From a virus: a DNA stretch of 60,534 bases. A model generated the notes under the pieces. That model ran no database searches. It had not been told where the DNA came from and worked only from the letters and a program-made list of their open reading frames with translations. The stretch lies in IMG/VR virus record IMGVR_UViG_3300048672_000522, positions 1 to 60,534 of that record; one strand, 5' to 3'. The position numbers and the translations under genes are program-made. The stretch's first letter is position 1. Every line of letters starts with the position of its first letter. This document shows positions 18,793-31,084 of the stretch, in pieces.

Positions 18793-21639
18793 TCAAGCCA
18801 CACGCATGTATTTCACTACACCTGCTTGCGGGGAGACATAGTTACCATTCTTGATGTAGTCGCCATTCAGACCACCGATAAAGTTACCGTTATAAGTGGT
18901 ATAGATCTTATCATCTCTGGTGTGAATACCAGTAGAGATGCCATCACGGTTAAAGCCGTGATCTCCTGGCGCCCCATTGTTTGCAGTATTGTAAGCATAC
19001 CCAAGATTACTTGAAACAATAGCTTTTGCTGTTCTAGATGTTTTTGTTAAACCGAATGTCGTGCCATCATCTCCAGATGTGAGAAGTTTGTCATCATATC
19101 TGATAAATAATTTCCCAGTAGATGAATCATATGAGCAGAAAATGGGTGAAGTATATGTTTTACCCGTGATCTAATACGTGCTGTCATATGCAGACAAAGA
19201 TCTTACTACCCAATTCGTTCCCAGATCTTGCTACATCGCAACTTGATATGCCCCAGTAATTGGCTGCTGTATGCTGCCAACCACTCTATATTCTGCTTGA
19301 CCGAATGTTAATACCAATTTACCCGTGTTTGTGAAACATGCACCAAACAACATATTGAACTGATAATTCACGCCGTCTGTAAATCTAGTATTCAATGCAG
19401 TCTATGATAAAGGTATTTGTCCAATTGTCCCATTAGAAAAATCTGTTGGGCTAAAAATGATAGAAGTATTATCACTTGAATATCCTGTTGACCCACCACC
19501 GAAACCGACTGGGCAGCTAAATGCGATATATGTGCCACCAGAAGGAGCATAAAATTCTTTCACAATTCTTAACTAAGCTTGATAACCTATTGTGCCACCG
19601 GCACCTTGGCCAGTAGCCAAAGTATAAACAGATGTCCAAGTTGCACCTGAATCTTTCTAGTTAAAGAATCTAAATCCTCCGAATGCAAAATCAAATACCA
19701 TGATATTCGAAGATGTTTGATTCTTGTCTGCAAAAAATTTCAGTGCTTGTGTGCTAGCTTGAAGATCTGCTACTCTAGTCCAAGAAGATAAATTAGAAGT
19801 TCTATAGATTCTTCTATCATCTGTCATCGTCTATAGTGTAGGATAGTTGATGAACTGTGATTGTGCATTAGACCCATTCGCTGTAGCATAGACATCACCA
19901 TTCTGCCCAAGTCCCGGGCAAGACCAAGACGCCATGTATGGCATAAAACCATACTACCAATTTGCCCCGCCGTCAGTGGTGTACAGATATTTTCGGAACA
20001 TACCAAACCCGTAGTGTGATGATCCAAAACCATTAAGAAACGATGTTCCGTTATAATCCGTTGCAAATCTATTAAGGTTTCCTGCCTATGCCTATGATCT
20101 AAGTCCAGAAAGAAGAACTGCACCTGCTTGTGCATCTGGGATACCAGGGAAAAGCAAAACCGTATTCTAGTTTTTCCAAAGAACTGTTTCTACAGTTAAC
20201 CCATCTGCTACTTGGTCTACTATAGTCGCAGTAGTGAATATGTTGGCAGTAGTGTAATTATAGAAGTTGATAAGTGGTCCATTTCCGCCACCACTTTGTG
20301 GTATTCCCCAGTTGATACCGTGCCAAGTACCACCAACATTTACTAGATCTCCCTGTATTGAAGTCGTGTAATCTACCTATCCGGTAGAAGTATGTTCAGT
20401 CCACGTTGTACCGTTAGTCGTCTTATAAGTCTTTCCACATCTGAACCATAGAGTAGTACCATCAAATAGAAAGGATGATTGAGGAGCAGAAATATATGCA
20501 CCCGTTCCCGTTTCCGATGTATTGTTAGATAGTCCAACACCAACCCAAGTGACACCATTGTCTGTACTGTACCAAAGTGCTCTATTATACAGAGTCGCAG
20601 TATAATATGTCATGCTTTGACCATATGAATTTAGTCCTGGATTTGCAGCGATGAGCACTGTACCAAAAGTTGTACACACCTACACTGTAGGTGGAAGAAA
20701 ACCCTAGAATAAAGCAGGTGGGGGTGTCGTAGGTAGTACCCAAGTAGATGTTGGGTCACCAGCTGTGACACATCTACGTATAACTTGTGCGCCGCAAGTT
20801 ATAATATAGACGCTGCCATTGTGAGCAATATCGGTCCATCTTTGTGATTCACCTACGTCAACAATTGACCATGTAATAGAATCAGACTACCAATACAAAA
20901 GTTGAGATGCCGTGCCCTGGAGTGCTCTAGGAGAATCTGCATATCTACTCAGTCCAACTGAAGCATAAGCAGTGCCGTTCTAGTTAAATGGTCCATCCTA
21001 TCCAGGTAGAATAAACATTCTGTTATTCACAACTTCTACATTGCCTACTCTTCCACCATAAGATATGTTAGCTATTAAAGTCCATGTAGAACCATTGTTT
21101 ATAGATCTATAGATATTACCGTTTCTAGTAACACACACAAAGGCACTATTAAAATAGAATAACCCGGCACAACCATATAGCGCTGCTGGATACTCATCTG
21201 ATGCAATTGTATCATTTACCCAGGGAGATGCAATATATTCATATGTTGCGCCAGAATCGGTAGAACGACAGAAGATCTAGCATCTAGTATTGTCGGCAGC
21301 AGCATTCCAACCCACTGGAAATCCAATGATCGTCGTACCATTGGCTGCCATCTTAAATGATGGGGGGTTTGATTGAAGACGACCTGAGTTATTCCAAGTA
21401 GTCAAACTGCCGATGTAAGGCAGTGGATACTTCTGCAAATTCTGCTTGATCTCTGCATTATAGATCTATCCGCGGATTGAAGCGGGCACCTGAGGATAAG
21501 TAGAACCCAGTGCAGAAACTCCAGATCTCAGGAACGTCTGACCGCCTGCTTCATACACGTTTGGTGCTTGATCGGGTATATCCACCATAGAACCAATTGG
21601 CACGCCGCCACCACCGAAGAATTGAGTTAAAGTGCTCAT
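18793..21639 (-). CDS. Large tail fibre with Asp-box (BNR) repeats
   Basis: A 948-aa protein visible only after reading at least 15 TAG codons; with the standard code it shatters into short pieces. It contains repeated Asp-box motifs typical of sialidase-like beta-propellers: CRSTDSGATYEY, YRSINNGSTWT, WYSTDNGVTWVG, YKTTNGTTWTEH, YTTDGGANWQYG, FNQKDSGATWTSV. These repeats place Trp and Asp on propeller turns and are common in glycan-binding or glycan-cleaving proteins. The N-terminus MSTLTQFFGGGGVPIGSM is similar to other fibre starts (compare MSNVQQFFGSGSG of the next gene upstream). Probable host-glycan recognition; enzymatic activity is uncertain. Confidence 0.87.
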
Positions 21640-21677
21640 CTTATTTCTTATCCTATTTCAATTTGTTTGAACTAATC

Positions 21678-21685
21678 TATTTATT
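21678..21685 (-). promoter_or_regulatory. Late-promoter-like AATAAATA before Asp-box fibre
   Basis: AATAAATA on the minus strand, 39 nt before the ATG of the Asp-box fibre gene and directly after the stop of the glycine-rich gene. It differs from the T4 octamer at the first base only. Confidence 0.35.
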
Positions 21686-22653
21686 CAGAGTGTGTAAGCC
21701 ATCCACTCGATGATGACACCGCCATTACCACCTTTACCACCTGTCACATTATAATAGTTTTGGTTTGCATATAAGCCAGATCCGCCTCCGCCTCCGCCGA
21801 ATGCACCACCAGACCCACCACTTCCGTAGTAATTAGTCCCATATGTACCACCCCCGCCTGCAAACATGCCACCAGGGTTACCAATGAAATCATAATAACT
21901 TTGGCCGCTCTGTGTCCCACCAACTCCTGCACCACTCTAGCTTCCAGTAGAAGTATATCCGGTTGGTTGCAGAATTCTATTCTGAAAGATTGGCACTACA
22001 CCTGTGATGGTAGGAGTCAGAGTCCCAAAGTTATAGCTGTACACACCACCTTCAGTTATATCAGACTACGAAAGTTCCATTGCATTCATGTAACAAGTAA
22101 GTGATGGGTTACCAGATGTTCCGGCGCCACGGCCGTTTCCGGCATTTTGTGCATCGCATACCTTGCCATACACACCTACTGCTCCACCACCACCCCCAGC
22201 TAAAAATCCCTGTAAAGAATACTGGAAGCCATTAGCGCCACGGCCGCCATTCACATTCATCACATTTCCACCGGTGCCAGCGCCGCCGTTTCCACCGATT
22301 CCAGGTGTTGAAGATCCGGTGCCGGATCCACCCCATTTACCACCTGTGGCCGAAAGAATACCAAGACCGTTCAATGCAATAGTAGTGTTCCCGCCATTTG
22401 CATTCTGTGCCCCAGCACCGCAGATATATGTAAGAACATCACCTACTTCTAGGGTTAAAATGCTCTGTGCTAACCCACCTGCACCACCTCCACCTCCACC
22501 ATAAGCCCCACCTGCACCACCCGCACCAATAGCGGTGACAAGATATTTCGTTCTGATTTTTGCAGTAAATGTGCCAGAGAAAGTACTTACATGGAACTGA
22601 TAAAGACCTGTAGCACCAGAGCCAGAACCAAAGAATTGCTATACGTTACTCAT
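21685..22653 (-). CDS. Glycine-rich tail adhesin
   Basis: A 322-aa protein starting MSNVQQFFGSGSG. From about residue 45 it is dominated by glycine runs separated by short variable segments (GGGGGG, GGNGGAGTGG, GGSGGAFGGGGGG), ending in GGVIIEWMAYTL. Such polyglycine architecture is seen in gp38-type fibre-tip adhesins of T-even-like phages and in glycine-rich domains of other fibres. Three TAG codons. It lies between the 135-aa gene and the Asp-box fibre in a host-recognition operon. Confidence 0.84.
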
Positions 22654-23060
22654 CAGATACCTCTTGGAATTTCATTTGTTTGTACTGGCGCATTCAGAAT
22701 TTGGTCTGCTCTACCCTGAGCCAAAATGCCCATCTGCTCCAGAGCACTAACACCAGCGATAGTCTCTTCAAGCACCAAGTCGATGTAGGTAGCAGCATTT
22801 ACTTTCTGTTGAAATCTTCTCAGTGAAGCAGCCAGGATGCTAGAACCTTGCTATGCAATGTCCAGAGCGATAGCTTCAGCGTCACTGAAGCGATTCAGAA
22901 AAGCCAGTCTGGTCACCCTCTTTGGCTCTGGCATCGTATTCACTACTTCTGTGATCACCAGTTCACGATACGTACCATGCTCAAAATTCTGTAACATGAA
23001 TTCATGCTACGCAGAGATAGTGTTGATCACTTCCCCATCTTTTAGAATTTCATAAATCAT
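22653..23060 (-). CDS. Conserved phage protein, paralogue of 17513 gene
   Basis: A 135-aa protein with VTRLAFLNRFSDAEAIALDI and RRFQQKVNAATYIDL, then LEQMGILAQGRA, matching the 111-aa protein at 17513 over its whole second half; it has an extra N-terminal segment of about 45 residues. Two TAG codons, where the paralogue has none. It overlaps the glycine-rich gene by one base (TGATG). Function unknown; the link with fibre genes is positional. Confidence 0.76.
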
Positions 23061-23086
23061 CTGTTCTCCAATTGCATTGCTAAGCG

Positions 23087-24967
23087 TTAAGATATGGTCC
23101 AGCCAATGCCCTGATCCATGTAAGTGAATGTCAATGTACTGTTGTTGTAGTCGATGTTACAATTCTCAGATAGTGACATGATGTTCTGACCGTTGCGCAT
23201 GACAGTGCATGCCTAAGTCCCTTGCTTGTATATAACGACCTTGTCACCGGGGACAGGGCTTGCGGGCAAGAATACGTTATTGCCAGCCCACATGATGCAG
23301 CAATCATTTGCTAGTGCATAGATAGGAGTCCCAGCAGAACTACCGCCGTTTACTACTCTCTGCCCACCGATAGAAGTCCAGTCGCCCCACGCGGTACCTT
23401 CTGCCACACGCAGATACATTCTACTAGCATTACCGGCAGACAACTCCACTGCCAACTGGGCGGCATAACCCGTGTTGTCATGATAAAACACCAACACATG
23501 CCAGTAACCTGCCAGAGCAGTAGCAGCGCCTGAAGCATTCTGCAGTCCATTACCATCGTTGGTGTAGAAACCAGCCTCAAGTGTAGTTGATTGGAAGAAT
23601 GCTGCCGTCCTTGGTGCATTCTCGAAGATAGGAGTCTGCAACAGAGCACGTGCAGAAGTAACATCTGCGATGCCAAACAGAGATTTACCTACTACAGAAC
23701 CACCCAGATTAGTCAGTGCCTGGCTTGCAGTAGTCGCAGCAGTGCCACCCTACGCAATAGGTAGTGCAGTGGTTAGTGACAGACTATAGAGGTTACCGGC
23801 GCCAGCAGTGATCTAACCGTTATCACCAAATGAGTGAGTAACACCAGTCCCATCAGCAGTAAGAATCTCAACTCTGTTATCTGCTACAACTTTTCTAACT
23901 TCTCTGCCACCCAACTTAATAGCACCAGAGTACAGAATGGAACCAGAGTCGCCTTTGAAATCAGGCACACCGGTCAGGTCGATCTCAATCTTCTCCGTAC
24001 CAGACAACTTGATAGAGATTGGCTTGTAAACACCTGTGCCGAACTTACCGGATTCAATTACCGCTGCATCACCATCAATCCCAACCTACGTGAAACTTGT
24101 GTTTGCGACATCAGAACTTGAGTAAGAGATAAGACCTGCGGCATCGCCAGTGCCATTTGGTGCGATACCAAGTTGTGCAGAAGAATCTGTAGCGGAAGAA
24201 GTGATCAGGAATCTCTTAGTGTGGTCCGCATTGCTCAGGTCAGCACTGATTTTTCTACTGTCACCCACGAACTCATACGATCCGCTATGAGTTACATCTA
24301 CATCACCCAGAGAAACAAGTCTCTGCGTCACATTAACAATCTCTGTGTATCCGGTTACTACCTTTGCTGTCAGAGTTCTTGCAGGTGTAAACTTAGCAAA
24401 GTCACCGGACTCGAGTAACATGATCTCAAAAGCGATGTGATCATAACTAGCAGAACCAGTTGGCACACAGAAGATACGAATATTGCCGGTAGGAGTAGTC
24501 CAAACTTCAAACTGGAGACTCTGTGGCAACTCATTAGACTCATGACTAGTCCAGTGAAATACGGTGATAGCAGAGCCAGTGGTTGCTTGGAAGTAAATCT
24601 TCCCTTTGCCTTCCAGTGTAGTTGTGCTCTACTTCTGCAACTTCACTGCGATATCAAAGATCGCCTTCTCACCATCATTTCCTCGTGTATAATCACCAAT
24701 GAGAACACCGGAGGTAGGAACGATACCAGAGTAAGCGATTACATACTTCTTGATTCTACCGCCTGCCAGATACAGATCATTCATGCGAACGATATCATTG
24801 AACACTGGGTTGGTAGCACTAGCCTTGGTCTTGATTTCCTCGTTCAGCACCCAGAGGTTGTAATCACCCTCGGCGTTGGTAAGAGGAGAACCTTTGATGG
24901 CAGAATCCTAGATTACTGCTGATGGTGTTCCTGGTGTAGCTGTCTGTCTGTAGAATATATTTGCCAT
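23087..24967 (-). CDS. Fibre protein with shared tip module (626 aa)
   Basis: A 626-aa fibre with six TAG codons. It starts MANIFYRQTATPGTPSAV. The N-terminal 250 residues are beta-rich and contain an IFDIAVKLQK and HIAFEIMLLESG region; the middle has a typical fibre phrase IAQGGTAATTASQALTNLGG. A later part (about 450-560) has ALAGYWHVLVFYHDNTGYAAQL and a pyocin-knob-like YLRVAEGTAWGDWTSIGGQ. The C-terminus, VMRNGQNIMSLSENCNI...FTYMDQGIGW, is the tip module of the fibre family in this window; its Gln in RNGQ is CAG. Confidence 0.87.
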
Positions 24968-24982
24968 TGTTTGGAGTCCTGA

Positions 24983-25171
24983 TTATCGGCTAGACAATAG
25001 TTGCAGAATCTTGTCTAGCTTATCCTCAAGATTTGCTAGTCGCTGCTCTGTCTCTTTTTCCTTCAAGTATTTATTAAGACCTTCTTGATCTTTCACTACT
25101 ATGCTACCATTAGGAGATTTGTAGACCCCAGAAAGAGGTCTACCAGATGTATCAACCGCCTGCTTGAGCAT
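24983..25171 (-). CDS. Small coiled-coil protein
   Basis: A 62-aa protein. The C-terminal half (LKEKETEQRLANLEDKLDKI) has a clear heptad pattern and would form a coiled coil. The N-terminal half (RPLSGVYKSPNGSIVVKD) could be a small beta segment. It overlaps the 832-aa structural gene by TAATG and precedes a fibre gene, so it may be a small trimerisation or assembly factor. Not recognised. Confidence 0.72.
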   Translation of the reverse strand: MLKQAVDTSGRPLSGVYKSPNGSIVVKDQEGLNKYLKEKETEQRLANLEDKLDKILQLLSSR

Positions 25172-27669
25172 TAAACAACCGCAATAACTCTATAGTTCTT
25201 GATCACAGGTGACATGTTCTTGTACTTAGAACTCATGACGCACTTCAGGTTGTAAGTATCAAAACCTGGTAGATCATACAGATAGAATTCATAGTCGAAC
25301 AAGTCACCGAATGAAGTGGATTTATTTCTTGCCACATCACAGTTCAACTTCTTCCATGGTAACTCAGAGTGAGTGCTGGTATCGTTAGACATGCTAGTTC
25401 TGATGTACCATTCTACCGATGTGTCAGGAGTAGAAGCCAAGAAGGAAATTACCTTGATACCAGTAGAGAGAGTCTCCAACTTGATTTCTTTGGTGATGTA
25501 CTTAGCCAGAGCGTAACCGTTGTTCGGCAACAACTCAGAGTTGACTCTATCAATAACAGCGGCAGCAGTAGCAGTCTGACCTGCTCCACCCGGTGCGGCA
25601 ATGACGATAGTAGGAGTTCTAGTGTAGCCAGAACCACCGGAGATAGCCAGTGTAGTTACTGCGCCACCAGATACGGTAGCAGTAGCAGTGGCTGTTACAA
25701 TGTTCTCTTTATTTGGTTCATCTTCTGCAGGGATGATAGTCACAACAGGGGCACCAGAATAACCAGTACCACCAAATAATTGTGTGAAGCCGGTAACAGA
25801 ACTGGATGCAATAGTAGCATTCACATCTTCAATGAACGCTTGATCGTTGATCGCATTGGCATAAGAAGTAACGGTAGCACCTTTTCTCAGATCAAGAACC
25901 GGTGAAACGTTACTAGCAGAAGTAGTAAGTGCGACATTCAGCTTGAACGATGCATCTGTTTCACCATTGTTCACAGAAGTTGCTCTGTTTGCAATAATGG
26001 ATTCATATAGAGCGAAGTTAGCAGCATACAGATCGGTAGGCATATCACCACCGGTGTACTGGTATTTTGTGTCCAGAAGTTTATGTGATGCTCTCAGTGC
26101 TGTACCGACTGGAGTTGCAAACTCAAGATTTGGAACGAACAAGCTGATTGGCTTATTGATGCTGACGTTGAACCATGCCTCAGAATAAGCCATCACAATA
26201 CCTGGCCAAGTACCTGCATCTACTTGAACATTAGTAGTATATCCAGAACCTGGGGTGGTCACAGTAGCACCAACGAATCTAGGCCCTGTGCCAAAGTGTT
26301 CAGCAGTGTTAACAGTAGCAGTTGCCGCAGTACCTCCGACAGGAGTAGGAATTACCAGACTGGTAGGAATGGGGCTATCTGCATTCTGGTTCTCGAATAC
26401 AATGTGAGTAATCACACCGCAAGAATTTATAGGACCTGTGGTGTCTGCGGTGAATCCTGCACCAGAACCCGCCAATTCAAATTCAATAGAGTAATCATCA
26501 ACGATTCTGGTGATGCCAAAAGAACCCTGCAGATTTGCACCATTGATACCATTGTAGAATGAATTGGCGTGAATGGAGATAGGATTGATAGCGATTCGTT
26601 CTTTATTGTCAAACAGTGTGTAACCGTGCTGCTCGAAAGAACGATATACAACTTTATTGCTACCCTCGGTAGTGAAGAACTGAGTACCTTTGACCCAACG
26701 GTTAGCAGAATCACCACCCAGAGTAACAGTAGCTTCAGATGATGTGAAATCTGCAATGTTCATGCGGAACTTCATATCTTCAAACTGATCGGTTGTCCAA
26801 GTAGAATCATTCTAGCTCTTAAACAGAGAACCAACATATGGTTGTTCGAAGATGGTTTTCTTAGTCTCATTAGACTTTTCACCCATCTTAGATGCCCAGA
26901 TTTGGTAGGTGTTGCAATTGGATACAACTACGAAGCAGTATTCTTGATCTTGAGACAGATACACGGGCACAGGGAATGTGAACTTTGTGGGTACCGATGC
27001 GTTGTTCTATACTGACACTTGATGTGGATATAGTGTTACTTTTGCATCTTCAGAGACCACAGTACGAGTTGGATAGCCGTTAAGCATCTCTCTCAGTTCT
27101 AGTGTGACTGGGAAAGTACTATCCTTAGTATAGAAATACACTTCGATACTGGTAACGAATATACCACCTTGTTTGCCATAGGTGAAGAATGACTGCGCCA
27201 GTGGATCTGTACCAGCAGGCTGTGGAGGAGGTGGCGGCTGGACAATATCAACATCCAACAGAGAGATTGTCTTTCTGAACACTTGCAGAGTACCCTGAGC
27301 AACGAATTTTGCATCCAGTTTGCCAAGAGTGTTGCCGCTGATAGCAAGTTCTGCTACCTCTGCTGCTTCAGTTGCGATGATATCCAGATCTCCGGCCTTG
27401 AATTTGCCGCCCTCAATATTGATAACAAATTCCACTTCACCAGTCGGAGACACAATAACAGGTTGTCCCATCTACTTGAATGCTGATGCAGTATTCCAAT
27501 CTCTTGGTTCAATGCGGTGATCATACTTCACACCATCCAAGAAAATATGAAGAACCGTATTAGGTCTTGCATCTTTATAAGTACAAGTCACTTTTTGTGC
27601 ACGGATATAGACCAGAGGTTCTGATCCAAGCAGTTTCGTCACTGCATATCTTCTAGAAGTTGTTGCCAT
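25171..27669 (-). CDS. Virion structural protein with GxGY modules (832 aa)
   Basis: An 832-aa protein, start MATTSRRYAVTKLLGSEPLV, with three TAG codons. A proline stretch (PPPPPQPAGTDPLAQSFF) divides an N-terminal segment from a domain with LAQSF..., typical of large cyanophage structural proteins next to DUF4815 genes. Three glycine-tyrosine modules occur: TPGSGYTTNVQV, GGTGYSGAPVVTI, GGSGYTRTPTIVI. The end (YDLPGFDTYNLKCVMSS) looks like a baseplate-associated domain. Located directly after the DUF4815 protein, with 8 nt between. Probable baseplate-periphery or fibre-attachment protein (position of T4 gp9-gp12), not assigned to one. Confidence 0.82.
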
Positions 27670-27677
27670 AGTTTATT

Positions 27678-30600
27678 TTATCTCAAATTTAAGCCGTTGC
27701 GGATATATTGCTGGATGTTAGGGTATTCCCACGTAGATAGGCCGCGTGTCTTAGAATCCCAACCCATGATTGTATCTATACTGATCTCTGAGGGACCAGA
27801 GTAATATGCATCACCAAGTTTGTTTGGTAGTTCATATTTAACACCGGTGTATGGAAGTTCAGGGATATTGTATGGCTCTGCAAGAACAGGTGGCACTGCT
27901 GCGGGTTGAGTAGTCCAAGCCCAAGCAGTTCTTCTCAGTGTTACCTCAGGTAAGAACAATGTCTCTACCCAGTAATCTTGCTTAGGTGATAGAGCCATAG
28001 TCCCGGAGAAATCCACCACGTTGAATGGATTCACGTTAACGATCTTGGACGAGTATTGCGACTTCGCAAAATTCTACTCAACGTAGTTCAGTGTAACAAA
28101 TCCGCCATCATTCACTCTCACTTTAGTTGCTTCTGTGGCAGGTACATACAACTGCAGATTGATAGATTCATTCTCCAGGCGGCAGTAGATGCCATCCTGT
28201 GGAGAAGTAGAGGCGGAGTAGCCAGTAGCCAGAACATCAGCAATCTCAAATGGGTCCTGCACGTTCTCTACCAAGTAACCAGTCTTGTATTTCTCCAGAC
28301 CCGTCTTAGCATCAATCACCTTAGTCTGTAGCAATTGAGTCTCTGCAACCGACAATGTAGCAAATTCTTCCAACTTATCGATTCTTTCTTCGATATTGGA
28401 AATTGCTTCCATTGTATATGTACTAACAGCCATACGATAAGAACTGATATCGTTGATGGAGTACAAATATGGAGGCAGGTCATATCTGTCCAGAACATAC
28501 GCATCTTCTGGCACTGCAGGGACTCTAGGTGCTTTACCAGGGTTGCCTTCTTGAACAAAGATTTTACCAGATTTATCAATGCAGACAAGATCAATTCTGC
28601 CAAGATAGTAAGTAACACTTGTATCAATAGAAGAACCGGACACAACTGGATTTGAATTTACTCCGGTGCGAAGATCCAAGCAATCTCTCAGAGAGATAGC
28701 AGAACCATTTGCAGGAGTATACGATTCAATGTAATGGTTTGGAATGCCGATATAAGAATCTGCACTAAAGAAACTAGATGTTCCGGAGTGTTGCAGATAG
28801 ACATACTTGACTTGGACAGTCTGACCTGCAGGCAGCGAAGAGATACCAGGACGCAACTCAAGATAAGAGTTCAGATAAGCAAACTCAGTAGTATTTCTCT
28901 CGAATCTGAAATCATTAATTCTTTCAATGCCACCGATTACAACACTCTACACGAACACGACATCATAATGAGGTAGAGTGATTTTTCTCTGACCCAGAGT
29001 AGAAGTCGTTGAGAATGGAGTACCAGAAACTTCTTGCGCGGATTTCGTCTTTGCAGCGGCAGCAGATTTTCTTACCTGAACGAAGCAGATGTAGCCAGCA
29101 GTGTTTGGCCCTGTGATAGATGTACCGCCACTTGATACACTGAACCCTGCGATAGACACAGGGAGACCAGCCAGGCTGTATACAGTAAAGATACCAGTAT
29201 CAACACCTACGATAGTGCCAGAACTCACGGTGCCAGAAACAGATGAACCGGAGTTGATCGTCAATCTTTCCCATGTAGTGATGTCCATATCTGGCAGACT
29301 GTTAGAATCCTTCAGAGTCTTGACACCATTTCTGCCCAGATACTGGATAAGGTTATCAGCACCATCAGAGAACAGGCAGCCAATAGAAAGAATCTTGGCA
29401 CTTGCAGCAGGAGAGGTAGTAGCAATAATCTAACCTGGCTGTGGCATAAAAGTGCCAGAAGTATTACCAGATTTGAATACGAACAGCATATTAGTGGACT
29501 GATCATACCCACTGATAGAGAATTCTGTGCCGTTGATAGCGGTTACTGTAGAGATAGATGCCCAGGTGCTAGTGGAATCAACTTGTGTTTCATGGACCAA
29601 TGCACCGAATGTGGTGCTAGTGCCTACAATTCTTGCACAGGTGGACAGTGAAGAGTACCCGTTTGCATATGCAAAATCATAGAAGTAAACTTTGTCTACT
29701 CTTCTTGCACCCCATGAAGAACCTGCATAGAAATCTACAGTCAAAAACTTGGCAGTAGCTACAACATTGCCACCAGCAGACGCAGTGTCATAGAATGTAA
29801 TAGTGCCGCCAGCCGCAGGCAACTGACTTGCGTTAGTAACATTTACCAGAACATATGAACCGTAAGCGATTCTCTTGGTCAGTCGCTCTGGCGCGCCACT
29901 AGTTCTAGGTTTGTCAACTACTACATGTTTTGGTACCAGTGTCTCAACACCAAAGCCGTAAATGTACGCCTTGCCCTGAGTGACATTATACACCAACTTC
30001 TATTCAAAGCTAGTCTCTTCTGCTGGAGATGTGGCAGTAAACTTGCCACTGTTGTTACCTGCACGAAGATATTCCTGAGCATAACCCTTCAGCCCGTCTA
30101 CTACGTAGTTACCGGATTCTTCGTATGTGCGCTTGGCAAATGATTTCTCGAGTTCGTTGTACTTTGGGAAACGAGCGTGTTCTTCCAGAACACCCGCATT
30201 GTATCTCATCAATTCAACGTACTCATCAGTGATTGCTGCATCCAGTGGAAGTGATACCAAGTCGATCTGGATCTTTACTCTATCCGCACCCGGAGCAGTG
30301 TAGTTATAGCTACCCTGAGATGGATCCAACAGCGTCTCATCATCAGTATATTCAATCAGAGATTCTGTGATCTTGAACAGAATGTGAGCAGAAGGGGAAA
30401 CGGTGTATCTGGAGATTGTTACGGTCTGCTTTGGTGTGCTAACGAATGATCCGTTGATGTAATACACGCCAGAGTTGACGAAAGCAAGTGAGCCAAGACC
30501 AACAGGAGAAGGTTCACCAGAAACCAGATCCAAATCATTGATCAGTGCTCTTTGTGAAATGTCAGTTTTAACATACACTTCTTCATCTGGCAGGAATTTG

Positions 30601-31022
30601 CTAGTAGCAAGAGTGTTCCCACTCTGAGTGTAGATACCAGATTTTGTATAGGCGAGATAGAAGGTCTTCGGTGCGCTGGCCGACAATTCATTCTCAATAT
30701 GAATGATCTTGGCCTCGACACCGGAAGTGACACCAACGATAGTCTTATTAAAGAATCTGGTGTCATCAATTATTGTGCCATTGAATGACGAACCGATGGT
30801 GATATAATCAACACCGAGTTGTGCAAAACTGTTACCAGGGATTACAATGGAACCATGCTTGAAGATATGGTTGCCGAACTTCTCAATCTGATTTCTCAGT
30901 ATGGACTGAAGTTGAGTCAATTCTCTGGCTTGCACTGCGTAACCAGGTTTGAACATAATCTGATGATAATTCTTGAACTCATCAAAATCATCAAAATATG
31001 GGCTGACGTTATAGTTCTTCAT
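27678..31022 (-). CDS. DUF4815-type virion structural protein (1114 aa)
   Basis: A 1114-aa protein. The N-terminal signature PYFDDFDEFKNYHQIMFKPG, then YAVQARELTQLQSILRNQIEKFG, is the DUF4815 start found in T4-like cyanophage virion proteins near the baseplate. The remainder is beta-rich, with a coiled-coil-like stretch near IEERIDKLEEFATLSVAETQ. Four TAG codons join five open segments. It is the largest gene here and probably forms part of the baseplate or a fibre-attachment structure. It starts about 60 nt after gp8, with a TAAATAC sequence in the gap that could be a degenerate late promoter. Confidence 0.87.
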
Positions 31023-31084
31023 GTTTCTGTGTCTTTCCTAAACAATCTCTAGGAGTATTTACGGCCGAATTATAGAGAGATATT

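Noticed and set aside
18793-22653. Interpretation of the fibre region as a string of degraded genes or non-coding DNA
   Set aside because: All interruptions in the correct frame are TAG only; no TAA or TGA occurs, and repeats continue across them.
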